Shown: positions 25,994-34,572 of the stretch, in pieces
How the letters are laid out: every line of letters begins with the position of its first letter
Numbering within the stretch: position 1 is the first letter of the stretch
Source of the DNA: JBCCTX01 sp964652565
GTDB taxonomy: Bacteria; Bacteroidota; Bacteroidia; J057
DNA: 64,000 nt
Direction of reading: 5' to 3'
Assembly: GCA_964652565.1 (NCBI GenBank)
Contig: CAZZEC010000002.1
Location: 1 to 64,000, forward strand
The notes under the pieces: model-generated
Database searches by the model: none
Told to the model about the DNA's origin: nothing
Seen by the model: the letters and a program-made list of their open reading frames with translations, nothing else
Translations under genes and position numbers: made by a program

Positions 25994-26851
25994 ATGATAA
26001 TGAAAACGATATTAGTTCCAACCGATTTTTCCGATGAGGCTAAAGACGCTATGATGTACGCAATTCCATATGCGCAGGAATGGGATGCAAAGATATTGTT
26101 ATTTCACGTTTATCCTCCACCTTCTGGCCCCGATACAGCATGGGTATTTGTTGAAGCAGAAAGAGAGAACTGGGAACAAGGAGCGAAAGAAGCAATGGAA
26201 AAACTCATTGCTGAGATTCGCGCTGTAGATCAAACCCTGGAAACTGAGTATATGGTAAGACAAGGACCACTGGTCAGTGAAATTGTAACACTTGTGAAAG
26301 AAAAAGGTATTGATCTCATAGTTATGGGTACACAGGGAGCCAGTGGACTCGAAAAGGCGCTTGTCGGAACAAGTACTGCCAGTGTGGTATCCAGGGTAAA
26401 ATGCCCAGTGATAGCCGTACCTAAAAGCTACGTTTACAAGGGACTCAAAAAAATTGTATTTGCTACTGACTATCACGAACAAGACTTTGAAGTGTTAGGA
26501 GAATTAGCATCCCTTGCCACAAAATTTGTAGCATCACTAATTATTCTACATGTGGCTACGGATATTGGTGAATATGAGGATCAAAAATTTGACTGGTATA
26601 AGGAAAAAATAGCTGAAACCATATCGTATTCCAATATTTCATTTGAACTCGTCAAGCATTACGATATACAAGAAGCGATTGAAGATTTCATTAAATTTCA
26701 CGAAGTCGATTTGCTTAGTATGTCCATGAGAAAGAAAACCTTATTTGAAAGAATGTTCGGTCGTAGTGAAACCAAAGAAATGGCCTATCATACACAGGTA
26801 CCATTACTTGCCTATCACGCGTCAGAAATAGCGGTATCTGATACACAATAA
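25994..26851 (+). CDS. Universal stress protein, tandem UspA domains
   Basis: About 285 residues from ATG 25994 (MIMKTILVPTDFSDEA); the alternative is the Met two codons later. Two Usp folds: residues 1-150, with KTILVPTDFSD at the start and the ATP-binding GTQGASGLEKALVGTSTASVVSRVKCPVIAVP (G-x2-G-x9-G-S/T type), and 155-280, starting KKIVFATDYHE and lacking a clear nucleotide loop. So domain 1 probably binds ATP and domain 2 is degenerate. Role: general stress survival; exact targets are not known for this class. Confidence 0.88.
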   Translation: MIMKTILVPTDFSDEAKDAMMYAIPYAQEWDAKILLFHVYPPPSGPDTAWVFVEAERENWEQGAKEAMEKLIAEIRAVDQTLETEYMVRQGPLVSEIVTLVKEKGIDLIVMGTQGASGLEKALVGTSTASVVSRVKCPVIAVPKSYVYKGLKKIVFATDYHEQDFEVLGELASLATKFVASLIILHVATDIGEYEDQKFDWYKEKIAETISYSNISFELVKHYDIQEAIEDFIKFHEVDLLSMSMRKKTLFERMFGRSETKEMAYHTQVPLLAYHASEIAVSDTQ

Positions 26852-27022
26852 TTTGAATACAACTTACTGTGTTAGAATCCAACCATAGATTATTGTTGTC
26901 ATAGGTCTTTATTTCATAGAGACCTGTGATTATACAAAGGCTAATTGGACTCATATGGGTTGACGAAAAGTTCTTCTTTGCTAATGTAAGGTAGAGAGTA
27001 AGTTTTCAAGCCTTTTTAATAA

Positions 27023-27365
27023 TTAAATTTCTTCGTCAATAGAAAAATTTATTGCTCGGTAATACTCATTTAAGTCGATTGCAGCTACCGTACCTATACT
27101 TTGCTGAAGGTAACGCATTAGTTGAAAAAAGAATGCTAATAAAGAATTTTCTTGCTTACTAAATTCGACAGACTTTAATTTCCGTAAAGCATAACAATCC
27201 TTTATCTCCCTCTTTCTCATAATCCCTTTTCCATTGATAAAAGGTCTCTCTTGAAATTCCAAAATGGCGACAAGCCTTAGAAATATTTTTGATTTCTGCA
27301 GCGTAGGCGAAAACACGCTTCTTTATAAGGATATCCGAAATAGCTTTTTGGTTCATCTGGATCAT
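27023..27365 (-). pseudogene. Transposase helix-turn-helix remnant
   Basis: A frame from 27365 encodes MNQKAISDILIKKRVFAYAA then EIKNISKACRHFGISRETFY and QWKRDYEKEGDKGLL, the N-terminal HTH of IS481/IS3-like transposases. It breaks off after about 57 residues. A second frame (27316-27023) continues with protein-like sequence (SLLAFFFQLMRYLQQSIGTV) unrelated to that family as far as I can tell. No DDE core is present. TGTCAACCTAAGTCGTGATT at 27394 just upstream may be an IS end. This is a decayed insertion. Confidence 0.6.
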
Positions 27366-27495
27366 AACTTTTGACAGTAAAATAAATAAAAACTGTCAAC
27401 CTAAGTCGTGATTTTCACAGTTAAAGTATGTGGCTCCAGATTTTAAGTGCGCTGTAAGAGGAATTTAAAGCGTATAGACCTGAATGATACCCATG

Positions 27496-27759
27496 TTATG
27501 GTAAACTATACCAAGCTCCCTTTCCATTTAACACCAGTAAATTCCTATCAACAAGCCTTTTTAGGTGTACTTTAAGTGTATTTCGGTTTGCTATACGAGT
27601 TGAAGAACCAATACTTTCAATAGTTGCGACCCTTCTTAATGCAGAAAGTCGTTCTGGAGCTAAGGTACCCAAAGCACGCCAAGCTCCTTTAAATTCATCA
27701 ATTTAAGTGATCAATGAAAGTATCTCAGGGGTAATTAGTATGGTTAAGATATTTATCAT
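27496..27759 (-). pseudogene. Decayed Fic-family gene with stop codon and internal deletion
   Basis: From ATG 27759 the frame reads MINILTILITPEILSLIT, then an in-frame TAA (27703-27705), then IDEFKGAWRALGTLAPERLS, ALRRVATIESIGSSTRI, and directly ANRNTLKVHLKRLVDRNLLV, LNGKGAWYSLP, stop at 27496. The first part is the Fic N-terminal domain with its SSTRIEG-type inhibitory motif; the last part is the winged-helix C-terminus. The whole catalytic Fic core (HPFxxGNGR) is deleted. One nonsense change plus one deletion show clear decay. Confidence 0.8.
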
Positions 27760-28315
27760 TACCCAAAAATACACCCGTTTACACCCATTTTCAAATTTTT
27801 TGGGGCGGATTCATCCCCACGATGTTGAGGGTTCTTACGAAGGAACTCCAAGAGAGGATTCCCACTTAGGTTAAACACAAAATATGAAAAATTGAAATGA
27901 ATGAGAGTAACCCGTCAGAAATCAAAGAAATTAACTATCAGTTTGAGGTACTTATAAACTAGGTTTACAAGTAATTCTTATTGCAGAATACGGGAAAGCC
28001 GACGAATAAAAAGCAGATATCAAATACACGAAAATCAGTGTAATTGACTTGCGCTTTGTCTGGGTATTAATTGTCATATATTTTTGAAATCTTGGATTTG
28101 GAGGTAATAAGATATTTATCAAAATACACGTTAGATAGAAATTGATGAAATCGAACCAGGTGAAAGAGGACAAATTTTATTCACGTATTACCCTTTTGAT
28201 CAATCAATTTGCGATTTGATAAAATATCACTTGATACATATATACATTAAATAATTGGTGAATATTAGCTTATATTAGGTACTAACATTCATCATTTTTT
28301 ATCAATATACCTCGC
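27760..28315. other. Spacer with decayed sequence
   Basis: 556 bases without a convincing gene. It contains TGGGG...CCCCA (27800-27818), a short hairpin, and GGGTGTA repeated in the minus strand around 27770-27786, just upstream of the Fic remnant. Short frames here are interrupted and match nothing recognised. It appears to be the degraded flank of the graveyard plus the promoter region of the sugar porter gene. Confidence 0.4.
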
Positions 28316-29644
28316 ATGTTACGTAAGAACGTATGGAATTGGTCTATTACCGTTGCATTTGCAGGATTTCTTTTTGGTTTTGATACAGTGGTAATCTCTG
28401 GCGCAGATCAGCAACTACAAGTTTTATGGGGGACCAGCAATTTATTTCATGGATTTGTTGTGATGTCAATGGCACTATGGGGAACAGTAGTTGGTGCCAT
28501 ATTCGGAAATATCCCTACGGATAAGATGGGAAGGAAGAAAACTTTATTTTGGATAGGTATATTGTATTTTGTATCGGCAGTTGGTTCTGCATTAGCGACA
28601 GACCCATATTTATTTTCATTCTTTAGATTTATAGGGGGATTAGGTGTGGGAGCCTCAACAATTACAGCGCCTACCTATATATCTGAGATAGCACCTCCTA
28701 AAGATCGGGGAAAATTGGTAGCGCTTTATCAATTTAATATCGTTTTCGGGATACTCATTGCGTTTATCTCCAATTTTTTGTTAAAAAATGTAGGTACAGA
28801 GCCCTGGCGTTGGATGATAGGAGCTGAAGCTATCCCAGCACTTATTTATACGCTACTTGTCACTACTGTGCCTAACAGCCCCAGATGGCTTATGTTACGG
28901 CGAAAGGATCGTGAACGCGCAGCAGCTACACTCAAAAAAATCAATCCTGATCAAGATCCTAACTTGATCCTGGATACCATTACCTCAGATCAACAAGATG
29001 AGCATCATTCGACTTCTATTTATACTTCCCAATACCGTATCTTGTTGATATTAGCTTTCCTCATTGCTTTCTTCAATCAGTTCTCTGGAATCAATGCTTT
29101 TTTATATTACGCACCGCGTATCTTTGAAGAAGCAGGTCTCGGGGCGAGTACAGCACTACTGAGTAGTATAGGTATAGGTATCGCCAATCTGATTTTTACC
29201 ATGTTAGGACTTTATCTTATTGATCGCCTGGGAAGAAAGATCCTAATGTATATTGGCTCTTTTGGTTACATTTTTTCTCTTAGTATGGTGGCTGTTGCTT
29301 TCTTTCTCGACTGGGGAGGACTATCTGTTCCCATCTTTCTTTTCATATTTATAGCCGCACATGCTATCGGACAAGGAGCGGTAATCTGGGTATTCATTTC
29401 AGAAATATATCCCAATCATATACGCGCAAAAGGGCAGGCATTTGGAAGTTCTACCCATTGGGTAATGGCAGCGTTGATCACTATTTTTATGCCTACAGCA
29501 CTATCCAATGCAGCCAATCCTGGGATTGTATTTGTTTTCTTTGCTTTCATGATGGTATTACAACTATTTTTCGTATGGCGACTTATGCCCGAAACAAAGG
29601 GCATCCCTTTAGAAGAGTTGCAACAACATTTACTCAAGGGCTAA
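28316..29644 (+). CDS. Sugar porter family MFS transporter
   Basis: 442 residues, 12 membrane helices. Sugar-porter signatures are all present: GFDTVVISGADQQLQ in helix 1, TDKMGRKK in loop 2-3, GGLGVGASTITAPTYISEIAPPKDRGKLVALYQ, PNSPRWLM (usual PESPRWL), NQFSGINAFLYYAPRIF, LIDRLGRK and the final PETKG. Related proteins (XylE, AraE, GalP types) import monosaccharides with protons. The substrate cannot be read from sequence. It follows the gene graveyard and is not close to any sugar kinase or isomerase. Confidence 0.92.
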   Translation: MLRKNVWNWSITVAFAGFLFGFDTVVISGADQQLQVLWGTSNLFHGFVVMSMALWGTVVGAIFGNIPTDKMGRKKTLFWIGILYFVSAVGSALATDPYLFSFFRFIGGLGVGASTITAPTYISEIAPPKDRGKLVALYQFNIVFGILIAFISNFLLKNVGTEPWRWMIGAEAIPALIYTLLVTTVPNSPRWLMLRRKDRERAAATLKKINPDQDPNLILDTITSDQQDEHHSTSIYTSQYRILLILAFLIAFFNQFSGINAFLYYAPRIFEEAGLGASTALLSSIGIGIANLIFTMLGLYLIDRLGRKILMYIGSFGYIFSLSMVAVAFFLDWGGLSVPIFLFIFIAAHAIGQGAVIWVFISEIYPNHIRAKGQAFGSSTHWVMAALITIFMPTALSNAANPGIVFVFFAFMMVLQLFFVWRLMPETKGIPLEELQQHLLKG

Positions 29645-29684
29645 TAAATCAAGCTCAACATTAATCATTACCATATTATTTACA

Positions 29685-29828
29685 ATGAAACCTTCCCATC
29701 CAAATATTCCCATTTATATATTCGCTTTCATTAAGGATCGCAGGCTTGTTGCATTTAGTTTACTTTTAGCTATACTCATTCTTACAGGTTGCCAAACTGC
29801 TCAACAAAAACCCGTAGATATTTGGTGA
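29685..29828 (+). CDS. Short lipoprotein or truncated lipoprotein N-terminus
   Basis: 47 codons from ATG 29685 to TGA 29828. The product is a long n-region, a hydrophobic helix (LVAFSLLLAILILTGC) with a perfect lipobox LTGC (Cys36), then only 11 residues (QTAQQKPVDIW). It lies 40 bases after the sugar porter and stops 2 bases before the convergent DUF819 gene. A lipoprotein with so short a mature part is unusual; the likelier reading is the 5' end of a longer gene whose rest was lost by rearrangement. Confidence 0.5.
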   Translation: MKPSHPNIPIYIFAFIKDRRLVAFSLLLAILILTGCQTAQQKPVDIW

Positions 29829-29830
29829 CG

Positions 29831-31036
29831 TTATCCCAGCCATAGTCCTACTGATACGCCTAGAAACGTTCCAATTACGTATCCCAAAATTCCTACGAGT
29901 ATGGCCGCTGTAATCTGCGAATGCTGTCCCATACCTGCGGCCATGGGGGCTGATACACCTGGTCCACCGATATTTGCGCTTGATGCGATGGCAAGCGTAC
30001 GAACTCCGATACCGAGTAATTTTCCTGCAAGAAGTAGAAAGGCTAAATGTACTGTAAGAATAATTACAGCATACAATAATACTTCAGGTCCTGTTGCTAA
30101 TACCTGCCTGGGATCGCAACTAGCACCTATTGCAGCCAGAAATAGATACATCAACAAAAACCCTAACGTAAAAGCTGTTTTCTCAAACTTTTGCATGTAC
30201 TCAGAAAATGTATTAGCAACAATGATTATAAGGAGGGTAATGATTAGCAGATATAGTGAAATGTTTGTATGCAGTAACTGTTGGACCGTTTCTTTAAGCA
30301 TATGGCTTATACCGCATATCGCACCTGCAATAGCTAAACTAGTGGTAATAGATGTTAATGTGATCTCCTGATCCTTTGTAATAGAAGCCTCTTGTTGATT
30401 CTGCTCCGGCTTGTTGTGTAGATCTTCTCTTGGTTCAACGATAAAATATTTCTGAATAAATCGCAACGAGGGAAGCACAAATAGTCCTGCAACAAATAAA
30501 CTAAATAGAAAATTATCAACAGCAATAGCTGTAACAAAACGAGGGCTCTGAGAAAAATTTAAGGTTTCGGAAGTAGCCAGAAAATTTACACTCCCTCCAA
30601 TAAATGTACTGATAAATACTCCTGTCAATTGAGCTCCTTCCTCAGGTAAAGGAACCCACAAGTAGGCAAGTAACGCTCCAAGTACTACTCCAATAGTACC
30701 TATCAGATATGCACCCAGCAGTGGCCCTGTCTCTTTAACGATCTTTCGGATACTTGCATTAAACAATAAAAGGGGTATGGCAAGGGGTATAATATAATCG
30801 AATGCAAAATCGTACATTAATACGGGATTCTCCCCAGATGCAGAAGGAACTATTCCTAAATAGGCCAATAGGGCCATCATTAGAATGGTGAATACAACTC
30901 CGGAGATATTGAATGCCCATTTTTTCCCTTCGGCCCACATACCAAATACAGACATAGCTGCCATTACAGCAAAGATGGCCAAATGATTGTCATGAGAAAT
31001 GAGGGTTTGCATGGATGCAAAATACGTAATGGACAT
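29831..31036 (-). CDS. DUF819 family integral membrane protein
   Basis: 401 residues with about 11 hydrophobic helices and very short loops. The pattern (FDYIIPLAIPLLLFNASIRKIVKETGPLLGAYLIG, FISTFIGGSVNFLATSETLNF and the late IASSANIGGPGVSAPMAAGMG) is that of DUF819, a transporter-like family of unknown substrate related in layout to sodium-dependent carriers. The soluble loop at about 205-225 is Glu/Gln-rich. A repeat-family-C unit lies 7 bases upstream of the start. No partner gene is visible. Confidence 0.85.
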   Translation of the reverse strand: MSITYFASMQTLISHDNHLAIFAVMAAMSVFGMWAEGKKWAFNISGVVFTILMMALLAYLGIVPSASGENPVLMYDFAFDYIIPLAIPLLLFNASIRKIVKETGPLLGAYLIGTIGVVLGALLAYLWVPLPEEGAQLTGVFISTFIGGSVNFLATSETLNFSQSPRFVTAIAVDNFLFSLFVAGLFVLPSLRFIQKYFIVEPREDLHNKPEQNQQEASITKDQEITLTSITTSLAIAGAICGISHMLKETVQQLLHTNISLYLLIITLLIIIVANTFSEYMQKFEKTAFTLGFLLMYLFLAAIGASCDPRQVLATGPEVLLYAVIILTVHLAFLLLAGKLLGIGVRTLAIASSANIGGPGVSAPMAAGMGQHSQITAAILVGILGYVIGTFLGVSVGLWLG

Positions 31037-31043
31037 GAATATT

Positions 31044-31145
31044 TGCTATTCCTGGTTCAATCCCTTTGGGATTTAACTCCGAAGGAGTTGAACAAGGAAT
31101 AGCAGCTTTACATTACATGTAGCATCAACCCTGGAGGGGTTGAAC
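31044..31145. repeat. Repeat family C, copy 1
   Basis: Starts TGCTATTCCTGGTTCAATCC and includes AACTCCGAAGGAGTTGAAC and GGAATAGCA, then CCCTGGAGGGGTTGAAC. TGCTATTCC/GGAATAGCA and GTTCAA/TTGAAC pair to make a nested hairpin. It matches 52702-52804 over its whole ~100-base length. Confidence 0.7.
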
Positions 31146-31360
31146 TTATAACAAATACTTTTCTTTGAAAGAAAAAGAATGTTTTCCAATCAATTGCTTA
31201 TATTATTCACTAGAATCAATTGATATCTTTCATGATAAGAAAATGTAAATCCTCCATATCTCGAGAGAATTAATCTACTGTACTGATAATAGGGCCAGTA
31301 TTTCCCCGATTTTTGGCACTCTTTATTTAGTTCAAAACTGAGTAATTTAATACGTAAAAA

Positions 31361-32629
31361 ATGAATCGTAGAAACTTCGTCAAAGAGACAGGCTACTTTT
31401 CGCTCACAGCATGTTTATCCTCCATTGTGCTCCATGCCTGTTCAAAACCTAACCCTACCATCCTTATTGTCTCAGGATGGCAAGATGTGAATATCGGTGA
31501 TATAGCTCATACTCCCGGGCTGTTGCACATCTTGGAAACTTTTATTCCAGAAGCAACCATTATTCTTTGGAAGAAAACGAAGGGAGAGAAAGTTCAAAAA
31601 TTGTTACAACAAAATTTTCCCAAAGTCAGGATCATCTATGGTAGTGTTGACAAAGAAAAAAATGTGGACAGTGAAGAAGTAAAAAGTGCTATGAATCTGG
31701 CTGACATTATGATTCATGGTTCTGGCCCTTTTGTCGTAGGACAGGTAAATCTAGAGGCTTGGCGAAAGTACACTCAAAAGCCGTACGGAATTTTTGGTAC
31801 AACTATTCAACATATTAGTAATGAGCTTCTCCCCATTTTGCAAGATGCCTCATTTATCTATACCAGGGAAACAGCTTCACTAAAAGTATTAGAAGAGAAT
31901 GGGATTTCTGGTCATCACGTTTTTTTTGCTCCAGATGCCACATTTTTCCTCAATATTCATAACGAAGAAAAGGGAAAGCAATTTTTAATGGAGAATGGGC
32001 TTGAAGATAAAAAATTTATTTGTGCTATCCCCAGGCTTAGATATACTCCATATCACAAGATTCGCAAGGTAGATTGGACTCCTGAGAAGATTCAAACTGT
32101 AGAAAAAGTTAATGCTGAAACAAAAGAAAGAGATCATGCAAAATTGCGTGAAGCCATAATTACTTGGGTAAGAACAACTGGTAACAAAGTATTAGTTTGC
32201 CCAGAAATGACATATCAGGTAGATATTATGGATGAATTACTCATTGAACCATTACCCGTAGATGTAAAACCCTTTGTTTTGAAAAGAGGATATTGGCTGC
32301 CCGATGAAGCAGCTTCTGTTTATAAAAGGGCACATACCGTCTTAAGTTGTGAGTGCCATTCCCCAATTATTTCCTTAGTTAATCAAACGCCAGCTTTTTA
32401 TTTGAGGCAACCTACCGATACGATCAAAGGTCAAATGTATTATGATTTGAGTCTCTCTGATTGGGTCTTTGAGATTGAGGAAACCGACGGAATAAAAATT
32501 GCCGATGAATTGATGAAAGTTTTTTATGATTATCCAGGGGCTGTAGCGAAAGTCGAAAAAGTAAATGGCTCCATACATGATATCTATAAAAAATCTACCA
32601 AAATAGTGAAAGATAGCCGCCTAAATTAG
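31361..32629 (+). CDS. Polysaccharide pyruvyl transferase-domain protein, exported
   Basis: 422 residues. The signal MNRRNFVKETGYFSLTACLS carries NRRNFVK (Tat-like) and LHACS (possible lipobox, Cys27). The body starts ILIVSGWQDVNIGDIAHTPG, the PS_pyruv_trans opening that resembles glycosyltransferase-B folds, and continues MIHGSGPFVVGQVNLEAW, YTRETASLKVLEENG and HTVLSCECHSPIISL. Classical members add pyruvate ketals to polysaccharides using PEP in the cytoplasm; an exported member would have no PEP, so the true reaction is uncertain. It has no glycan-synthesis neighbours. Confidence 0.7.
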   Translation: MNRRNFVKETGYFSLTACLSSIVLHACSKPNPTILIVSGWQDVNIGDIAHTPGLLHILETFIPEATIILWKKTKGEKVQKLLQQNFPKVRIIYGSVDKEKNVDSEEVKSAMNLADIMIHGSGPFVVGQVNLEAWRKYTQKPYGIFGTTIQHISNELLPILQDASFIYTRETASLKVLEENGISGHHVFFAPDATFFLNIHNEEKGKQFLMENGLEDKKFICAIPRLRYTPYHKIRKVDWTPEKIQTVEKVNAETKERDHAKLREAIITWVRTTGNKVLVCPEMTYQVDIMDELLIEPLPVDVKPFVLKRGYWLPDEAASVYKRAHTVLSCECHSPIISLVNQTPAFYLRQPTDTIKGQMYYDLSLSDWVFEIEETDGIKIADELMKVFYDYPGAVAKVEKVNGSIHDIYKKSTKIVKDSRLN

Positions 32630-32801
32630 CGTTTCTTACTCACTGAAACAGGTAACTCTTGACACATTCAGAATCAACTTGTCTTTTTGATGTTGTATTT
32701 AGCAATACCGCAAATAATACGATTATTATAAGTGGATGGACTAAATTATTTTATAGTTTATTCCATTCTCAATAAGTGCGGAATTAATTCTCCCAAAGGG
32801 A

Positions 32802-32951
32802 TGTAACACGCACTTATTGAAAAGCCACAATAGCTAGTGTTTATTTTACAAAATAATATTGTCGCATCAGTTACTTAAAGTCTACAACTTTTTTTTAGCT
32901 CCAAATGTATGATGTCTTAACATGATACATTCTCAGTGATTGCGTGTTACA
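32802..32951. mobile_element. MITE-like element, repeat family B (150 bp)
   Basis: Left end TGTAACACGCACTTATTGAA; right end, read inward on the other strand, TGTAACACGCAATCACTGAG. The two 22-bp ends match at 19 positions. No coding capacity. The left half is shared with 16898-16980. A further CAATAAGTGCG at 32770-32780 mirrors CGCACTTATTG inside the left end. No clear target duplication was seen. Confidence 0.5.
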
Positions 32952-33023
32952 CATCGCTTGCTATACGGAGGTCAATTTTAACTTCGTAAAGTAGTAATAA
33001 GTAAGTGCTAATAAATGATCGAT

Positions 33024-34496
33024 TTACCTGACTATCTTTAACGCTACCATATGATCAAATTCGGGTAAATTCAACTTGGTTATTTCTTTATTGTTGCCTT
33101 CAATATTTCCTTCAGTTATCATCTCCCCTGTAAATGGTAAGAAAAACTCATACCTGAAACTTCCTTTAGGAAGCGATAATTTCACCCACTCAGTCGCAAT
33201 TCCAGTAAATACCATCGCATATTGTCTCCCCGGTTCAGATATAGCCTGATATTGTACACCTGGAGCATGATACACAATCTCAAAATCAGGTTTCATTTTT
33301 ACAAAATCGAAAGACTCAATAAACGCACGTAAATATGACAATTGTTCTCTAAGAGTCGTACTTCCCCCTCCAGGGGCTTCATTGTTGCCAGTCCCGTCCT
33401 CCTTACCCACATAGAAAGAATAATCCAAATTATTGAATACAGCCCCTCCTGCTAACAAGAATTGCCAGGCCTGTCTGAGATAAGTAGTATCCGAACTACC
33501 TGCGAAACCGGATTCATCAAAGCTGATGGGGCGATTCCAGGCATAATTCAGCCAAACCGCTTCTGGCCATGCATAATGGAAATTTAGTACAGATATATTG
33601 GGATCTACTTGTTCCAATGAATGCTTGAAGTTATTGAAGTTTTGGGCGATCAGATGAGTGTTGGGGTGTCCCTGCTCAGTATCTACAATGACTTGTGCCA
33701 TGGCTTTTTGCCATTCCAATGATGCCTGAGAGGCATTATCAGCCCATTTAAACCAATCTCCCTCTCCTGGTCTTGGGTCCAGCGTTCTCAATGTTCTCAT
33801 CACTTTTTGAGGGTCATCTGACCAGGGCTCATTTTGTATCTCGTAGATCACGTTTCCATATTCATTCAATTCCTCCACAATTTTTGCCACCATCTTTTTC
33901 TGGTAGCTTTGTACCATTCCATTATCCAGCGTATTAACTTTTCTCCTGTCTAGGTTATTCGATATTCCGTTAACATTATTTTGAGGATGGAAGGGGTTTC
34001 TTTCCCAATTTGTATCTGTATAAATCGAGCTAAAAAATGTTACTTCTACTATAATCCCCCATTCTTCAGCCATGGTAATAAATCGCTTCAGTCGCTCAAA
34101 ATACTCAGGGGCCCATTGATCTAGATCAAATTTCTGTTCTCCCTCGTATAATCCGTCCTCATCTACTCTTTGCCAAGGGGCAATAAATCGACCCGTAGCA
34201 GGAGCCAATGTATTATTTCCAATCCCAAAAGCACCAGGTATCTCTACATAGGCTCCTGTAAAAATCCTGGTATAATTCATCCCTTGGTTATGAAGTGTCT
34301 GTAGATACATCTCATAATCAAAATCCAGATTTAGCACCGCCCCATAGTGTTCTGCAGAAGTCACTAAAACGAGTGGCTCTCCTTTGTATTGAAAATAATG
34401 AGGATTTTCAGGATGTAACTGTATCACAGAGGAGGTAGGCTGAGCACACAAGTGAATGCTCGAGAGTAGTATAAGCGTGAAAAATAATTTTATCAT
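33024..34496 (-). CDS. Secreted glycoside hydrolase-like TIM-barrel protein
   Basis: 490 residues with signal peptide (MIKLFFTLILLSSIHLCAQ). The barrel (about 35-380) has the cellulase-superfamily layout: MYLQTLHNQGMNYTRIFTG, WGIIVEVTFFSS, GNVIYEIQNEPWSDD (candidate acid/base Glu in NEPW) and PISFDESGFAGSS (candidate nucleophile Glu). The C-terminal ~90 residues (VQYQAISEPGRQYAMVFTG to the end) form a beta domain like the collagen-binding-type tail found after such barrels. Clan GH-A is likely, family and substrate unknown. Last gene of the rraA-like/propeller-hydratase/sulfatase operon. Confidence 0.75.
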   Translation of the reverse strand: MIKLFFTLILLSSIHLCAQPTSSVIQLHPENPHYFQYKGEPLVLVTSAEHYGAVLNLDFDYEMYLQTLHNQGMNYTRIFTGAYVEIPGAFGIGNNTLAPATGRFIAPWQRVDEDGLYEGEQKFDLDQWAPEYFERLKRFITMAEEWGIIVEVTFFSSIYTDTNWERNPFHPQNNVNGISNNLDRRKVNTLDNGMVQSYQKKMVAKIVEELNEYGNVIYEIQNEPWSDDPQKVMRTLRTLDPRPGEGDWFKWADNASQASLEWQKAMAQVIVDTEQGHPNTHLIAQNFNNFKHSLEQVDPNISVLNFHYAWPEAVWLNYAWNRPISFDESGFAGSSDTTYLRQAWQFLLAGGAVFNNLDYSFYVGKEDGTGNNEAPGGGSTTLREQLSYLRAFIESFDFVKMKPDFEIVYHAPGVQYQAISEPGRQYAMVFTGIATEWVKLSLPKGSFRYEFFLPFTGEMITEGNIEGNNKEITKLNLPEFDHMVALKIVR

Positions 34497-34572
34497 ATTA
34501 TTTCTTTTAAGCTTTTAAGTGAACGCAAAGATGATGGATGAAAAGAAATATTATTAATGCGCATGTAACAGA

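Noticed and set aside
26901..26930. Hairpin CATAGGTCT...AGACCTGTG after the stress protein gene
   Set aside because: One mismatch and no T run; too weak to call a terminator.
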